64,000 bases of DNA from Paraclostridium bifermentans (GCF_019916025.1 NZ_CP079737.1:2852001-2916000); one strand, 5' to 3'. Shown: positions 27,487 through 36,942, counted from the stretch's first letter. Numbers and translations: made by a program. The notes: generated from the letters alone by a model not told the origin.

Positions 27487-28881
27487 TTATGCTTTTGCTA
27501 ATTTAGGAGCTGCATGCACACATTCACCATGAACATCATGAAGTGCTTCCATTATTCCTTCTGATAATGTAGGATGTGCATGTATAACATCCCCTACTTC
27601 TTCAACTGTTAATCCTAAGTGAACTGCTAAAGATAGTTCTGTTAATAAATCAGTTGCATGAGGTCCTACTATAGACGCTCCTATTATTTTGTCATTTTTA
27701 TCTGCTAATATTTTAATGAAACCTTGGAAATGTCCTATTGCCTGAGCTTTTCCTAGTGCTCTAAAATCGAATTGTCCTGTATTATACTCTATACCATTTT
27801 CTTGAAGCTCTTTTTCAGTTTTCCCTACTCCTGCAACTTCTGGTTCAGTATATACACATCTTGGAACTGCTGCATAATTTACAGTCTTTGAATTGCCACA
27901 AACAGCATTTTGTGCTGCTACTAATCCTTCCTTTGATGCTACATGCGCTAAAAATGGTGTGTTTATTATATCACCAATTGCATATATACCTTTAACATTA
28001 GTTTCTAAATTTTCATTCACTATAATCTTGCCTCTCTCTAGTTGTATTCCTATATCTTCTATTCCCGAATTATCAAGATAAGGTTTTCTTCCTATAGATA
28101 GTAAGGCTTTTTCAGCTTTAACTTCTTTACCATTAGACAGAGTTGCTACGACCTCATTGTCAACTATTTCACATTTTTCGATCTTAACCCCTGTCATCAC
28201 CTTAATTTTATCTTTTTTAAATTGTCTTTGCAACTGTTTAGCAACATCTTTATCTTCAAGTGGAAGTAATTGATCAAACATTTCTACAATAGTTACTTCC
28301 GTTCCTAAAGCTCTAAAAAATTGACCAAATTCACATCCTATAACTCCTCCGCCAACGATTAACAATGACTTAGGAATATCCTTTAGATTTAACGCTTCAT
28401 CACTAGTTATAATCTTATCTCCATCATAAGGAAACATAGGTAGTATAACTGGCTGAGATCCATTTGCAAGTATTATTTTATCAGCCTCTACTAATTCTTT
28501 ACTTCCATCTTCTTTATTAACTTCTATTTTATTTGTATCTACTAATTTTCCAAATCCATTAACTAATTTAATTCCTCTTTTTTCAAATAAAAATTCTATT
28601 CCGCTAATTAATTGACTTACTACTTTATTTTTTCTATTCATTATGTCATCAAAGTTGGCTTCTACTTCTCCATTTATATGTATTCCAAAATCTTTAGCTT
28701 CTTTTATAGATGATATCAATGATGATGATGCTAATAATGCTTTTGTCGGTATACATCCTACGTTTAAGCAAGTTCCTCCAACTTTTCTTTTTTCTATAAC
28801 TGTAACTTCAGCCCCAAGCATAGCAGCTTTTATAGCAGCTACATAACCACCTGGTCCTCCTCCGATTACTGCTACTTTCAT
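27487..28881 (-). CDS. lpdA: Dihydrolipoyl dehydrogenase
   Basis: 464 residues, FAD- and NAD-dependent disulfide oxidoreductase. GGPGGYVAAIKAA is the FAD-binding loop, GGTCLNVGCIPTKALL contains the redox-active CX4C pair, GGGVIGCEFG is the NAD loop, and HAHPTLSE carries the catalytic His-Glu dyad. It reoxidises dihydrolipoyl groups, here most simply on GcvH in the same operon. There is no fused N-terminal lipoyl domain. Its place inside the acetyl-CoA cluster is shared with C. difficile, as I recall it. Confidence 0.95.
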   Translation of the reverse strand: MKVAVIGGGPGGYVAAIKAAMLGAEVTVIEKRKVGGTCLNVGCIPTKALLASSSLISSIKEAKDFGIHINGEVEANFDDIMNRKNKVVSQLISGIEFLFEKRGIKLVNGFGKLVDTNKIEVNKEDGSKELVEADKIILANGSQPVILPMFPYDGDKIITSDEALNLKDIPKSLLIVGGGVIGCEFGQFFRALGTEVTIVEMFDQLLPLEDKDVAKQLQRQFKKDKIKVMTGVKIEKCEIVDNEVVATLSNGKEVKAEKALLSIGRKPYLDNSGIEDIGIQLERGKIIVNENLETNVKGIYAIGDIINTPFLAHVASKEGLVAAQNAVCGNSKTVNYAAVPRCVYTEPEVAGVGKTEKELQENGIEYNTGQFDFRALGKAQAIGHFQGFIKILADKNDKIIGASIVGPHATDLLTELSLAVHLGLTVEEVGDVIHAHPTLSEGIMEALHDVHGECVHAAPKLAKA

Positions 28882-28902
28882 TTCTCAATCCCCCTATGAA
28901 AT

Positions 28903-29784
28903 TTATAATTTTGCTGCGTCTAAAATTGCTGGAACATTTTCTTCTGCTCCAATTGCCATTATATGCACTCCATCACATAAATCTTCATCTCTTAATTGTT
29001 GAATTAATTCTCCTGCTATTTTTATTCCTTCACTTGCCCAGTTTTCTTTTCCTACCGATCTTAATCTATCTATAAGCTCATCTGGAACATATATACCTGG
29101 AACATTTTCATTCATAAATTTAGCCATTCCTGGAGATTTCAATGGAATTATACCTGCCAAAATCTTAGTATTCATTTCCTTTGTATGCTCTTTAAATTCT
29201 CTCATTGTATCTATATCATATACAGCTTGAGTTTGAAAAAACTTAGCCCCTGCATTTATTTTCTTTTTCATTTTTAATAATTGTATTTCAATAGGTGTGT
29301 ATCGAGGTGTCACTGATGCTCCCAAATAAAACTCCGGGGATCCTTTTAATTGATTGCCTACCATATCTGTTCCTTGTGAAAGTTTCTGTGCTGTTTGTAA
29401 TATTCCAACACAATCTAAGTCAAATACAGGTTTAGCTTGAGGATGATCTCCTACTATGGTGTGGTCTCCTGTTAATGCCAGCATGTTTTCTATTCCAAAC
29501 ACACCAGCTGATAATAATTCTCCTTGAATTGCAATTCTATTTCTATCTCTTCCAGTTACTTGTAAAACCGGTTCTAATCCTTCATCTTTTAACAATTTAC
29601 ATGTAGTAAGTGAAGTTGTTCTCATTACTGCAGATTGAAAATCAGTTACATTAACGGCATGCACTCTTCCTTTAACAGCTTTTGCACACTCTACTAAGTG
29701 TGATAAGTCTATTCCCTTTGGAGGAGCCATTTCAGCAGTTATTGCAAACTTACCGCTTTCTAAAGCTTCCCTTAATAAGCTCAT
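28903..29784 (-). CDS. metF: Methylenetetrahydrofolate reductase, MetF
   Basis: 293 residues, TIM-barrel flavoprotein that reduces methylene- to methyl-tetrahydrofolate. ITAEMAPPKG, VTGRDRNRIAIQ and LTGDHTIVGDHP are the conserved flavin and folate segments. It is paired with metV, 31 bases away, as in acetogens that use the MetFV complex. The ribosome site AGGGGGATAA has a 10-nt exact complement in the predicted C-rich sRNAs at 10.3-10.6 kb. Confidence 0.95.
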   Translation of the reverse strand: MSLLREALESGKFAITAEMAPPKGIDLSHLVECAKAVKGRVHAVNVTDFQSAVMRTTSLTTCKLLKDEGLEPVLQVTGRDRNRIAIQGELLSAGVFGIENMLALTGDHTIVGDHPQAKPVFDLDCVGILQTAQKLSQGTDMVGNQLKGSPEFYLGASVTPRYTPIEIQLLKMKKKINAGAKFFQTQAVYDIDTMREFKEHTKEMNTKILAGIIPLKSPGMAKFMNENVPGIYVPDELIDRLRSVGKENWASEGIKIAGELIQQLRDEDLCDGVHIMAIGAEENVPAILDAAKL

Positions 29785-29815
29785 TGTTTATCCCCCTTCA
29801 ACCTTTTAAAACTAT

Positions 29816-30487
29816 TTAAGCATTTGCCATAGCTTCTTTTTTCTTTAAACTTAAGCTACGTGGGTTACACGCTTTTGAATAATCTTTTGGTTCTTTTACT
29901 TCTAATAGGTTATCAAGCTGATTTATTGCCTTTAATCTATTATATATAAGAACCCAAGCACAATCATTTTCAGGATTTACTTCACATTTTCCATCTCGTG
30001 CTCCACCGCAAGCTCCATTTAATAATCCTTTAGCACACATAGTAACCGGGCATATTCCTCCAGTCCATGCAAGTTCACAAGAACCACATGCTTTACATGC
30101 TTCCTCAAACTCTCCAACTCTTTTAACTTCGCCTATAAATAAAGTGTCATTTGCTGGATATACTGGTTTATCTTTTATATTTTTAACCACTGTTTGAGTT
30201 CCATCTCCGCATGCTAAGGACAATATAGCATCAGCTTCTTTTATCTCAGATTTCAACTCTTTCAAATCTTTCTTTGATTTTAAAAGATTACATGCAGGGT
30301 CTAATACTTTGTATCCTAAAACTTCTTTTCCTTCAGCCTCTAACAATTCTTTCATCTTTAAAATTTCTGTTTCTCCACCACTTTTGCAAGTAGATGCGCA
30401 TAGATTACAACCTACTAAAACTAGTTTTTTAGCATCTTTAACATAACCTAAAATCTCTTCAAATGGCTTATTTTCAGAAATTATCAT
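29816..30487 (-). CDS. metV: MetV, iron-sulfur/zinc subunit of methylenetetrahydrofolate reductase
   Basis: 223 residues, cysteine-rich. VGCNLCASTCKSGG at the N terminus and CKACGSCELAWTGGICPVTMC plus NGACGG towards the C terminus provide ligands for [4Fe-4S] and metal centres. This is the MetV/DUF-type C-terminal reductase domain that feeds electrons to MetF. Ribosome site AAGGGGGAA. Confidence 0.92.
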   Translation of the reverse strand: MIISENKPFEEILGYVKDAKKLVLVGCNLCASTCKSGGETEILKMKELLEAEGKEVLGYKVLDPACNLLKSKKDLKELKSEIKEADAILSLACGDGTQTVVKNIKDKPVYPANDTLFIGEVKRVGEFEEACKACGSCELAWTGGICPVTMCAKGLLNGACGGARDGKCEVNPENDCAWVLIYNRLKAINQLDNLLEVKEPKDYSKACNPRSLSLKKKEAMANA

Positions 30488-30513
30488 CTCTATTCCCCCT
30501 TGAAAATCCCCAT

Positions 30514-31386
30514 TTATTTTTTATTTTGTAACTTACAAGCTTTAACTATATTAGTAGCTAATATAGAAGTTGTTACAGCTCCTACGCCTCCTGGTACTGG
30601 TGTTATCATAGAAACTTTGTCTAATACATCTTCCATATCAACATCTCCACATAAATTACCTTGATCGTCTACATTTACACCTACATCTATTACTATTGCT
30701 CCATCTTTTACATAGTCTTTTTTAACCATCTTAGCTCTTCCAACTGCTGCTACTAATATATCAGCTTGAGATGCTATTTCTGGTAAATTTCTAGTTTTAG
30801 AGTGGCATATATTAACAGTTGCATTTTCATTTAATAAAAGCATTGATAGTGGCTTTCCAACTACCATAGATCTTCCTAAAACAACAATGTTTGCACCAGT
30901 TAAATTTATATCGTAGTGCTTTAATATCTCTATAACTGCCGTTGGTGTACATGGTGGATATCCAGTTTTATCATTTTCTACTATCTTAGCTGTATTTATA
31001 GGATTAAAACAATCTATATCTTTTTTAGGACTTATCTCATATTTTATTTCATCTTCACTTAAATGCTTTGGAAGTGGTCTAAATGTTAAAATCCCATTAA
31101 CTTTATCATCTTCATTTAATTTATGTACAGCCTTTATAAATTCCTCTTGGCTTATATTCTCATCTAACTCTACTACTTCTGTTTCAATTCCTATGTTTTG
31201 GCATCTTTTAAGTGCTCCTCTTTCATAGGCTAAATCATCAGGTCTTTCACCTACTCTAACTATTGCTAACTTAGGGTTTATACCCATTTCATTTAAATTT
31301 TTAACTTCTTTTTTTAAATCTTCAGTTATCTTATCTGCCACAGGCTTACCTTTTATTATCTGTGATTTTACATTAGTTTCGTTCAT
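30514..31386 (-). CDS. folD: Bifunctional methylenetetrahydrofolate dehydrogenase/cyclohydrolase
   Basis: 290 residues. Interconverts methenyl-, methylene- and formyl-tetrahydrofolate. VVLGRSMVVGKPLSMLL is the dinucleotide-binding motif, GYPPCTPTAVIEIL and PVPGGVGAVTTSIL are the conserved signatures. In this cluster it supplies the dehydrogenase step, and its cyclohydrolase activity overlaps with FchA. Ribosome site AGGGGGCAA. Confidence 0.96.
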   Translation of the reverse strand: MNETNVKSQIIKGKPVADKITEDLKKEVKNLNEMGINPKLAIVRVGERPDDLAYERGALKRCQNIGIETEVVELDENISQEEFIKAVHKLNEDDKVNGILTFRPLPKHLSEDEIKYEISPKKDIDCFNPINTAKIVENDKTGYPPCTPTAVIEILKHYDINLTGANIVVLGRSMVVGKPLSMLLLNENATVNICHSKTRNLPEIASQADILVAAVGRAKMVKKDYVKDGAIVIDVGVNVDDQGNLCGDVDMEDVLDKVSMITPVPGGVGAVTTSILATNIVKACKLQNKK

Positions 31387-31445
31387 ATTTTTGTTGCCCC
31401 CTATATCTTATTTCATAAAAATTTCAAATTAAAAATACATAAAGT

Positions 31446-32078
31446 TTATTTGTTTAAAGCTAATTCAACCTTTTTATAAACTTCGTCACAAATTCTAACT
31501 CCATCTTCAACAAGCTTATTGACTTCATTTCTAACAGTCTCAACATATTGTCCATCTTTTATAGAATTTATATTTATAAAAACATTTAATTGTCCACTAA
31601 GAATTGCAGCTCTTAGACATTGTACACCAACACCAACATCACTTATTGCTAGCCTTGATCCTTTGTCTACCAAATCTTCGTGTAGTTTTATAGCTTCATA
31701 ACATACCTTTACTATCTTTATTGGTACTTCACATGCTGTCTTAAGGGCACTTTCCATAGTTTCATCTTTTACCTTTTTCTCTTCTTCTGTAGAACTAGGT
31801 AACCCGTAAGCTTTTGATAAAGGAAGAAAACACTCTGCATCTTCATCTATCATATCTAGTAATTCTTTTTCTAAAGTTCTAGCTTTTTCTAATATACATT
31901 TTACACTTTCTTCATACTCAGCATATTTTTTCTTTCCTATAGTTAAATTGCATACCATACTACCTAATGCAATTCCTATAGATCCAGTTAAAGCTGCTGC
32001 TCCACCTCCACCTGGAACTGCTGATTTTGAAGCTAGTACATCTACAAACTCTATACAACTTTTTTGTGCTATCTTCAT
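31446..32078 (-). CDS. fchA: Methenyltetrahydrofolate cyclohydrolase / formiminotetrahydrofolate cyclodeaminase family
   Basis: 210 residues, all-alpha protein with the SAVPGGGGAAALTGSIG folate-binding loop and LAISDVGVGVQCLRAAI. In acetogens FchA catalyses the methenyl/formyl step; elsewhere it is a cyclodeaminase in histidine degradation. No hut genes are nearby, so the cyclohydrolase role is preferred. The 242-base gap upstream contains two hairpins. Confidence 0.9.
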   Translation of the reverse strand: MKIAQKSCIEFVDVLASKSAVPGGGGAAALTGSIGIALGSMVCNLTIGKKKYAEYEESVKCILEKARTLEKELLDMIDEDAECFLPLSKAYGLPSSTEEEKKVKDETMESALKTACEVPIKIVKVCYEAIKLHEDLVDKGSRLAISDVGVGVQCLRAAILSGQLNVFININSIKDGQYVETVRNEVNKLVEDGVRICDEVYKKVELALNK

Positions 32079-32134
32079 ACTTATCTCCCTATAAAAATTA
32101 ATTTATTAAAAAATTATACTAGGTAGCTAAATAA

Positions 32135-32208
32135 GAAATATAGTTTCTGCCGTAGCACTTTAAAGCATATCTTTTCAGTGCTTTATTCGTAGGAATTAAC
32201 TATATTTC
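32135..32208 (-). repeat. Nested inverted repeat B in the fhs-fchA gap
   Basis: Outer arms GAAATATAGTT (32135-32145) and AACTATATTTC (32198-32208), an inner AGCACT/AGTGCT stem (32154-32159 with 32177-32182) and a competing AAAGCA/TGCTTT pairing. No T run follows. Confidence 0.8.
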
Positions 32209-32264
32209 CTACAAGCCCCTTTATAAATTTTAAGCTAATCAAAAATATTTCATATAGTAGGGAA

Positions 32265-32310
32265 GTAGTAAATATAGTTTTTTTGTATAAAAATCAACTA
32301 TATTTACTAC
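32265..32310 (-). repeat. Inverted repeat A after fhs
   Basis: A perfect 15-bp stem (32265-32279 with 32296-32310) and 16-nt loop, 10 bases past the fhs stop. It shares the arm AAATATAGTT with inverted repeat B. There is no T run on the minus strand, so it is not a classical terminator and may be a processing or stabilising hairpin. Confidence 0.85.
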
Positions 32311-32320
32311 ACCTATCTAT

Positions 32321-34000
32321 CTAGAATAATCCTGATATTACTCCATTTTCATCAACATCTATTCTTTCTGCTGCTGGAACTTTTGGAAGTCCTGGCATCT
32401 TCATTATTTCACCAGTAAGAGCAACTATAAATCCAGCACCTGCAGATACTGTTAATTGTCTAACTGTTATTCTAAATCCAGTAGGTCTTCCTAATTTTGT
32501 TTGATCATCTGTTAAAGAATATTGAGTTTTAGCCATGCATATTGGTAATTTACTAAAACCTAGCTTTTCTAAATTTGCTATCTCTTTTTCTGCTGCTGGC
32601 GCAAAGTCTACTCCATCAGCTCCATATATTTTAGTAGCTATTGCTTCTATTTTTTCTTTTATAGATAAATCATCTTCATAACAGAATTTAAAGTTATTTT
32701 CTTCTTCATCTAATAATCTTAAAACTTCTTTAGCTACCTCAATTCCACCTTCTCCACCTTTTGCCCAAACTTCAGAAAGTGCAACATTAACACCTAACTC
32801 TTTACACTTATCTTCTACTAATTTAAGCTCTGCTTCAGTATCAAGTGGGAATCTATTTATAGCTACAACTGCAGGAAGACCATAAACTTTTGTTATATTC
32901 TCAACATGTTTTAATAAGTTTGGTAAACCTGCTTCTAAAGCTTCTAAGTTTTCTTCATTTAATTTATCTTTTGCTACACCGCCATTGTATTTCAATGCTC
33001 TGACTGTAGCAACTATTATAACTGCATCTGGTTTTAAGTCTGCCATTCTACATTTTATATCTAAGAATTTTTCAGCTCCTAAATCAGCTCCAAATCCAGC
33101 CTCTGTTACAACATAATCTGCAAAATGCATAGCCATTTTAGTTGCTATTACAGAGTTACATCCATGAGCTATATTTGCAAATGGACCTCCATGCACAAAT
33201 GAAGGAGTTCCTTCTAATGTTTGAACTAAATTTGGTTTTAATGCATCTTTTAGTAATGCTGCCATTGCACCATTTGCATTTAATTGTCTAGCTGTTACTG
33301 GCTCATTATTGTATGTGTATCCAACTATAATATTTCCTAATCTTTCTTTTAAATCTATTATGTCATTTGCTAAACAAAATGCTGCCATTATTTCAGATGC
33401 AACAGTTATATCAAATCCATCTTCTCTAGGAACACCATGTGCTTTTCCGCCTAATCCATCAGTTATGTTTCTTAACTGTCTGTCATTCATATCAACACAT
33501 CTTCTCCAAGTTATTCTTCTTGGATCTATGCCTAGAGCATTTCCTTGATGTATATGGTTATCTAACATAGCTGCTAGTAAATTATTTGCAGCTCCTATAG
33601 CGTGGAAATCTCCAGTAAAGTGTAGATTTATATCTTCCATAGGTATAACTTGAGCATACCCACCCCCAGCAGCTCCACCTTTAACTCCAAATACTGGACC
33701 TAAAGACGGTTCTCTTAAAGCAACTAAAACATTTTTATCTAATTTAGCAAATGCGTCTGCTACTCCTATAGTAGTTGTAGTTTTTCCTTCTCCAGCTGGA
33801 GTAGGGTTTATAGCAGTAGTTAATATTAACTTAGATTTTTTACTTTTACTATCTTTCTTTAATAAGTTATAATCAACCTTTGCTTTGTATTTTCCATAAA
33901 GCTCTACTTCATCATCAGTTAAACCTAATTTTTTAGCTATTTCCCTTATATCTTGAGGTTTTGCCTCTTGAGCAATTTCTATATCTGACTTAAATCCCAT
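32321..34000 (-). CDS. fhs: Formate-tetrahydrofolate ligase
   Basis: 559 residues. ATP-dependent synthesis of 10-formyl-tetrahydrofolate from formate, the first folate step of the methyl branch. [14 protein letters not shown] is the ATP-binding loop, [20 protein letters not shown] and [17 protein letters not shown] are signature segments. The ATG at 34000 follows GAGGAG; the GTG six codons upstream overlaps that site. Length is that expected for the family. No formate dehydrogenase is adjacent. Confidence 0.97.
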   Translation of the reverse strand: MGFKSDIEIAQEAKPQDIREIAKKLGLTDDEVELYGKYKAKVDYNLLKKDSKSKKSKLILTTAINPTPAGEGKTTTTIGVADAFAKLDKNVLVALREPSLGPVFGVKGGAAGGGYAQVIPMEDINLHFTGDFHAIGAANNLLAAMLDNHIHQGNALGIDPRRITWRRCVDMNDRQLRNITDGLGGKAHGVPREDGFDITVASEIMAAFCLANDIIDLKERLGNIIVGYTYNNEPVTARQLNANGAMAALLKDALKPNLVQTLEGTPSFVHGGPFANIAHGCNSVIATKMAMHFADYVVTEAGFGADLGAEKFLDIKCRMADLKPDAVIIVATVRALKYNGGVAKDKLNEENLEALEAGLPNLLKHVENITKVYGLPAVVAINRFPLDTEAELKLVEDKCKELGVNVALSEVWAKGGEGGIEVAKEVLRLLDEEENNFKFCYEDDLSIKEKIEAIATKIYGADGVDFAPAAEKEIANLEKLGFSKLPICMAKTQYSLTDDQTKLGRPTGFRITVRQLTVSAGAGFIVALTGEIMKMPGLPKVPAAERIDVDENGVISGLF

Positions 34001-34049
34001 AACTAAATCTCCTCTCACTTTACTTCATTATATTTATTATACTAATATC

Positions 34050-34823
34050 TTAAGAATTCGTCATTAATCTATTTTTTATTTTGACGATTTGATCTTTAGT
34101 ATCTAAGCTAACATCGTATGGAGATTTGCTTGCTCTATCAGAGTCTATAACATCTTGATTGTAGTAAATAAAGCCTAGCAATTCGCCATCCTGTAAATTA
34201 CTAGTCACAAAGTCTTCATCTGACTTATTTCTAATTTTATTCCCTACTACAAAAACTTTTTTTACACCTATATCGTTACCTAGTTTTTTTACTTTTCTAT
34301 AAGTTTGTAAACTTCTTTCTCCTGGTTCAACAACAACTATAAAGGCATCCACTCCTTGTGCTGTTCCTCTTCCTAAATGTTCTATGCCAGCTTCCATATC
34401 CATTATTACTACATCTTTATTTTGTAGTATCAAATGAGAACATAATCTTTTTAATAAAACATGTTCTGGACATACACATCCCGATCCTCCAGAATCAACA
34501 GTTCCTAAAGTAAGTAACCTTACATTGTTGTATTCCTTACAGTATAAGTCTGGAATATCATCTACCTTAGGATTCATTTTAAACATTTTTCCAAAGCTTT
34601 GAGCTTCAGCTCCTGTTCTTTCAGAAACTAATTTTTTCATTTCTGAAATAGGAGTTATCGATTCTGAAATTTCAGTTGGAAAACCTAATGCTAAACCTAA
34701 GTTTGCATCTGGATCTGCATCAACTGCTACAACTCTATATCCTTCATCAGCAAATGTTCTTGATAACATTGAAGAAAAAGTTGTTTTTCCTACTCCACCT
34801 TTACCTGTTATTGCTATTTTCAT
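34050..34823 (-). CDS. cooC: CO dehydrogenase nickel-insertion ATPase CooC
   Basis: 257 residues. P-loop TGKGGVGKTTF at the N terminus and the nickel-binding pair Cys116-X-Cys118 (GCVCPEH) are the CooC hallmarks. MDMEAGIEHLGRG is the Walker B/switch region. It dimerises on ATP and nickel and loads the CODH C-cluster. It is 37 bases downstream of cooS, in the position expected for the CODH-specific factor. Confidence 0.94.
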   Translation of the reverse strand: MKIAITGKGGVGKTTFSSMLSRTFADEGYRVVAVDADPDANLGLALGFPTEISESITPISEMKKLVSERTGAEAQSFGKMFKMNPKVDDIPDLYCKEYNNVRLLTLGTVDSGGSGCVCPEHVLLKRLCSHLILQNKDVVIMDMEAGIEHLGRGTAQGVDAFIVVVEPGERSLQTYRKVKKLGNDIGVKKVFVVGNKIRNKSDEDFVTSNLQDGELLGFIYYNQDVIDSDRASKSPYDVSLDTKDQIVKIKNRLMTNS

Positions 34824-34860
34824 ATCTCTCTCCCTCTGTCATTAGTTTATTTTTTATTTT

Positions 34861-36783
34861 TTAAGCTTCTGCTGTAACTTTTTTATTATTTTTCTCGTAT
34901 ACTACCTCTTCAAAATGAGGACGTTTAGATTCTATATTGTTTACTATTGCACTTGCTAACTCTTGTGGATTTTCATGTACTGCAAACTTAGCTCCTACAT
35001 GCTCAGTAATTGTATTAGTTAATTTTTCTACCATATTAGCAGAACCACCAACAGGAGGCATAACACCTAAGAATGTATCTATTCCTGAAGATACAACGTA
35101 GCATGCTATTGCAACAGCTTTTTCTGACATCCACTCTGGTGCAACCCCAGCTACTGGAAGATCATTCATATCTAAATCTAAATAGCTAGCACAAGCTGCT
35201 ACAACTTCTAATATACGACTTATATCTACACATGAACCCATGTGTAGCACTGGTGGTATATCTGCTAATTCACAAACTGTAGCTAATCCTTTACCTGCTA
35301 ATTTTCTAGCATCTTTGCTTAATAAACCATGTTTAGCTGCTGCTTGAGCTGCACATCCTGTTGCAACTACTATTATGTCATTTTTTATTAATTCCTTCAT
35401 TACAGTTATGTGACCTTCATCACCTACTGTTTTAGGGTTATTACATCCTACTATACCAACTGCCCCTCTTAAAACTCCAGATTTTAGACAGTCTACTAAT
35501 GGTTTTATAGTTCCTGGTTCATCTATTTGTGAGTTCACAACTCTATCTAATTGAGATAATATAGCTTCTATACTATATCCAACCGTTGCGAACGATTTCC
35601 CCTCTGGTATAAATACTTTTTCTGCTTTTCTATTTTTATAGTTTAATATAGCTTCTTTTACTATACCTTTTGCTGATTCTAATGCTTCTTCTTCGTTGAA
35701 TTCTATGTGAGTTGCTCCTGTGATTTTTGCTTTTGGTGATGTTGTTATGAATTTAGTGTGATAGCAATCTGATAATGATGCTAGTGCTGGGAATATACAT
35801 TGAACGTCTACTATAACAGCTTCAACTGCTCCAGTTAAAATTGCCAATTCTTGTTGATGGAAGTTTCCAGCCATCTTAACCCCATGTCTCATAGTAACCT
35901 CATTAGCTGTACAGCACATTCCCGCTAAGTTAATACCTTCAGCTCCAACCTCTTTTGCTAAAGCTATCATTTCTGGATCTTCTGCAGCTAATACTACCAT
36001 CTCTGATAGTGAAGGTTCATGACCATGTAATATTATATTTACTTTATTATTTTCTAATACTCCTAAGTTTGCTTCTGTTTCTCTTGGTATAGGTGTTCCA
36101 AATAAGATATCACTAAAACGTGTTCCTATCATAGATCCGCCCCAACCATCTGCTAAAGATGTTCTCATACTCATATGTATTAAACTATCTAGGTCTGATG
36201 TACAGCCTATATGAGTAGAGTGCATTATTGTTACAATCTCTCTATCTATAGCTCTTGGTTTAATTTTATATTTTTCCCAAACTTCTTGTCTTTGTTTAGG
36301 TGCTCTTTCTAAGAATCTTAATGTTCCATGAGGTTTCCCAAATTCCATTAAAGCTACATCTGCTACCTCATGAGCTATATCATATATATCCCTATCTTCT
36401 GTAGCAACTCCCCATTCTGTTGCTAAATCTAATAGTTTTTTTTCATCTCTTATTTTATAATTTCCATCTGGACTAGCAAGTGCCATTGTATGTGCTATAT
36501 CTCTTGCATGGTCAGAGTGAGCTGCTGCCCCTCCAGCTACCATTCTTGCAAAGTTTCTTCCAACTATAGTATCTGCATCTGCTCCACATATACCTCTTGG
36601 TGTTTTGGGAGTTATTCTACATGGTCCCATTGCACATATTCTACAACAATTTCCTTGTAATCCAAATCCACAGGCAGCTTTCATAGCAGCCTTTCTATCA
36701 AACGCTGTTTCTACCCCATCTTTTTTAGCCTTCTCCAACATAAGCTGAGTATTCAAATCAATTGACCATATTTTTTCACTCAT
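34861..36783 (-). CDS. cooS: Anaerobic carbon monoxide dehydrogenase catalytic subunit
   Basis: 640 residues. Ni-Fe enzyme that reduces CO2 to CO for AcsB, also called acsA. The N-terminal CGFGLQGNCCRICAMGPC segment holds ligands of the B and D clusters. HSTHIGCTSD, GHEPSLSEM, CTANEVTMRHG, GCNNPK and CMGSCVD-like LHMGSCVDISRI provide C-cluster ligands and the catalytic histidine. It is the first gene of the cluster. Ribosome site AAAAAGGGGAT. The promoter region overlaps a large palindrome. Confidence 0.96.
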   Translation of the reverse strand: MSEKIWSIDLNTQLMLEKAKKDGVETAFDRKAAMKAACGFGLQGNCCRICAMGPCRITPKTPRGICGADADTIVGRNFARMVAGGAAAHSDHARDIAHTMALASPDGNYKIRDEKKLLDLATEWGVATEDRDIYDIAHEVADVALMEFGKPHGTLRFLERAPKQRQEVWEKYKIKPRAIDREIVTIMHSTHIGCTSDLDSLIHMSMRTSLADGWGGSMIGTRFSDILFGTPIPRETEANLGVLENNKVNIILHGHEPSLSEMVVLAAEDPEMIALAKEVGAEGINLAGMCCTANEVTMRHGVKMAGNFHQQELAILTGAVEAVIVDVQCIFPALASLSDCYHTKFITTSPKAKITGATHIEFNEEEALESAKGIVKEAILNYKNRKAEKVFIPEGKSFATVGYSIEAILSQLDRVVNSQIDEPGTIKPLVDCLKSGVLRGAVGIVGCNNPKTVGDEGHITVMKELIKNDIIVVATGCAAQAAAKHGLLSKDARKLAGKGLATVCELADIPPVLHMGSCVDISRILEVVAACASYLDLDMNDLPVAGVAPEWMSEKAVAIACYVVSSGIDTFLGVMPPVGGSANMVEKLTNTITEHVGAKFAVHENPQELASAIVNNIESKRPHFEEVVYEKNNKKVTAEA

Positions 36784-36869
36784 ATATCTATCCCCTTTTT
36801 ATAAATTTAATTAAGAGAAGTATTTTGTTTTGTATAAGCTACATTCATTGCCGCATTTTATATTTATTA

Positions 36870-36922
36870 ATTACCTAAATTATAGCAATTAAATAGCACA
36901 CTTTCACTATAATTTAGGTAAT
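36870..36922. repeat. Long palindrome upstream of cooS
   Basis: A perfect 16-bp inverted repeat (36870-36885 with 36907-36922) and 21-nt loop between the ptb stop and cooS. It may end the ptb transcript or act as an operator for cooS. Confidence 0.85.
36879..36907 (-). promoter_or_regulatory. Putative promoter of the acetyl-CoA cluster
   Basis: On the minus strand GTGAAA, 17-nt spacer and extended -10 TGCTATAAT. The -35 and -10 hexamers lie at the inner ends of the two palindrome arms. The leader to cooS would be about 90 nt. Confidence 0.5.
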
Positions 36923-36942
36923 TTTTTAACAAAATTTACATA

